Assembly: GCA_003022085.1 (NCBI GenBank)
Contig: PXQK01000083.1
Location: forward strand, 1 to 5,289
Reading direction: 5' to 3'
DNA length: 5,289 bases
Source: Halobacteriales archaeon QH_10_65_19
Lineage (GTDB): Archaea; Halobacteriota; Halobacteria; Halobacteriales; Haloarculaceae
Of this stretch, positions 5,261-5,289 are shown in pieces. The notes beneath the pieces are model-generated. The model made no database searches and was not told where the DNA came from. It was given only the letters and a program-made list of their open reading frames with translations. Made by a program: the position numbers and the translations under genes. The first letter of the stretch is position 1. Each line of letters begins with the position of its first letter.

Positions 5261-5285
5261 CCCGACTGACGCAAGATTGGTCGGG
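5261..5285. repeat. Hairpin near the right edge
   Basis: CCCGAC (5261-5266) and GTCGGG (5280-5285) are perfect six-base arms around a 13-base loop. The left arm shares its CCC with the GGGC/GCCC hairpin just before it, so the two are alternatives. Only four bases follow in the window, so whether a T tract completes a terminator cannot be seen. Confidence 0.3.
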
Positions 5286-5289
5286 AAAG

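Noticed and set aside
5227..5289. ATG-initiated frame open to the right edge
   Set aside because: It has only 21 codons, no TATA box at proper spacing, no acidic bias, and it overlaps the inverted repeats. It is too short to call without the following sequence.

Overview
The window is a piece of haloarchaeal (class Halobacteria) chromosome. This is inferred from the high G+C, the acidic predicted proteins rich in Asp and Glu, the strong G/C preference at third codon positions, the archaeal TATA elements placed for leaderless or short-leader transcripts, and the gene families present (a TrmB-family regulator, a two-domain haloarchaeal universal stress protein, an archaeal endonuclease III). 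No genus can be named from the sequence alone.

Layout. Bases 1-377 carry no gene I can support. They hold a GCGAAGCGAGC-type repeat with inverted repeats, a G+C hairpin followed by a pyrimidine tract (probable end of an upstream transcript), a short coding-like fragment with no start codon, and a symmetric TATA element. Two rightward genes follow (378-959 and 1019-1627). They encode clearly paralogous four-helix membrane proteins of unknown function and probably form one transcript. They converge, with a 22-base gap, on a leftward NAD-dependent nucleotide-sugar epimerase (1650-2576). A 270-base divergent control region separates the epimerase from a rightward TrmB-family regulator (2847-3605). 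It contains a perfectly palindromic TATA box and a pair of 14-base dyads that look like an operator. Endonuclease III (3695-4378) and a two-domain UspA-type stress protein with its own TATA box (4464-5192) follow in the same direction. The last 97 bases contain several inverted repeats and no gene I can support.

How the genes relate. The divergent epimerase and TrmB-type regulator form the most suggestive pairing, because many TrmB-family proteins control sugar metabolism. The link is inferred from position only. Endonuclease III is base-excision repair housekeeping, and the Usp protein looks like a separate transcription unit. I see no mobile element, CRISPR array, RNA gene or defence system. 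The parts most worth a second look are the tandem membrane paralogues and the divergent promoter region with its competing translation starts.
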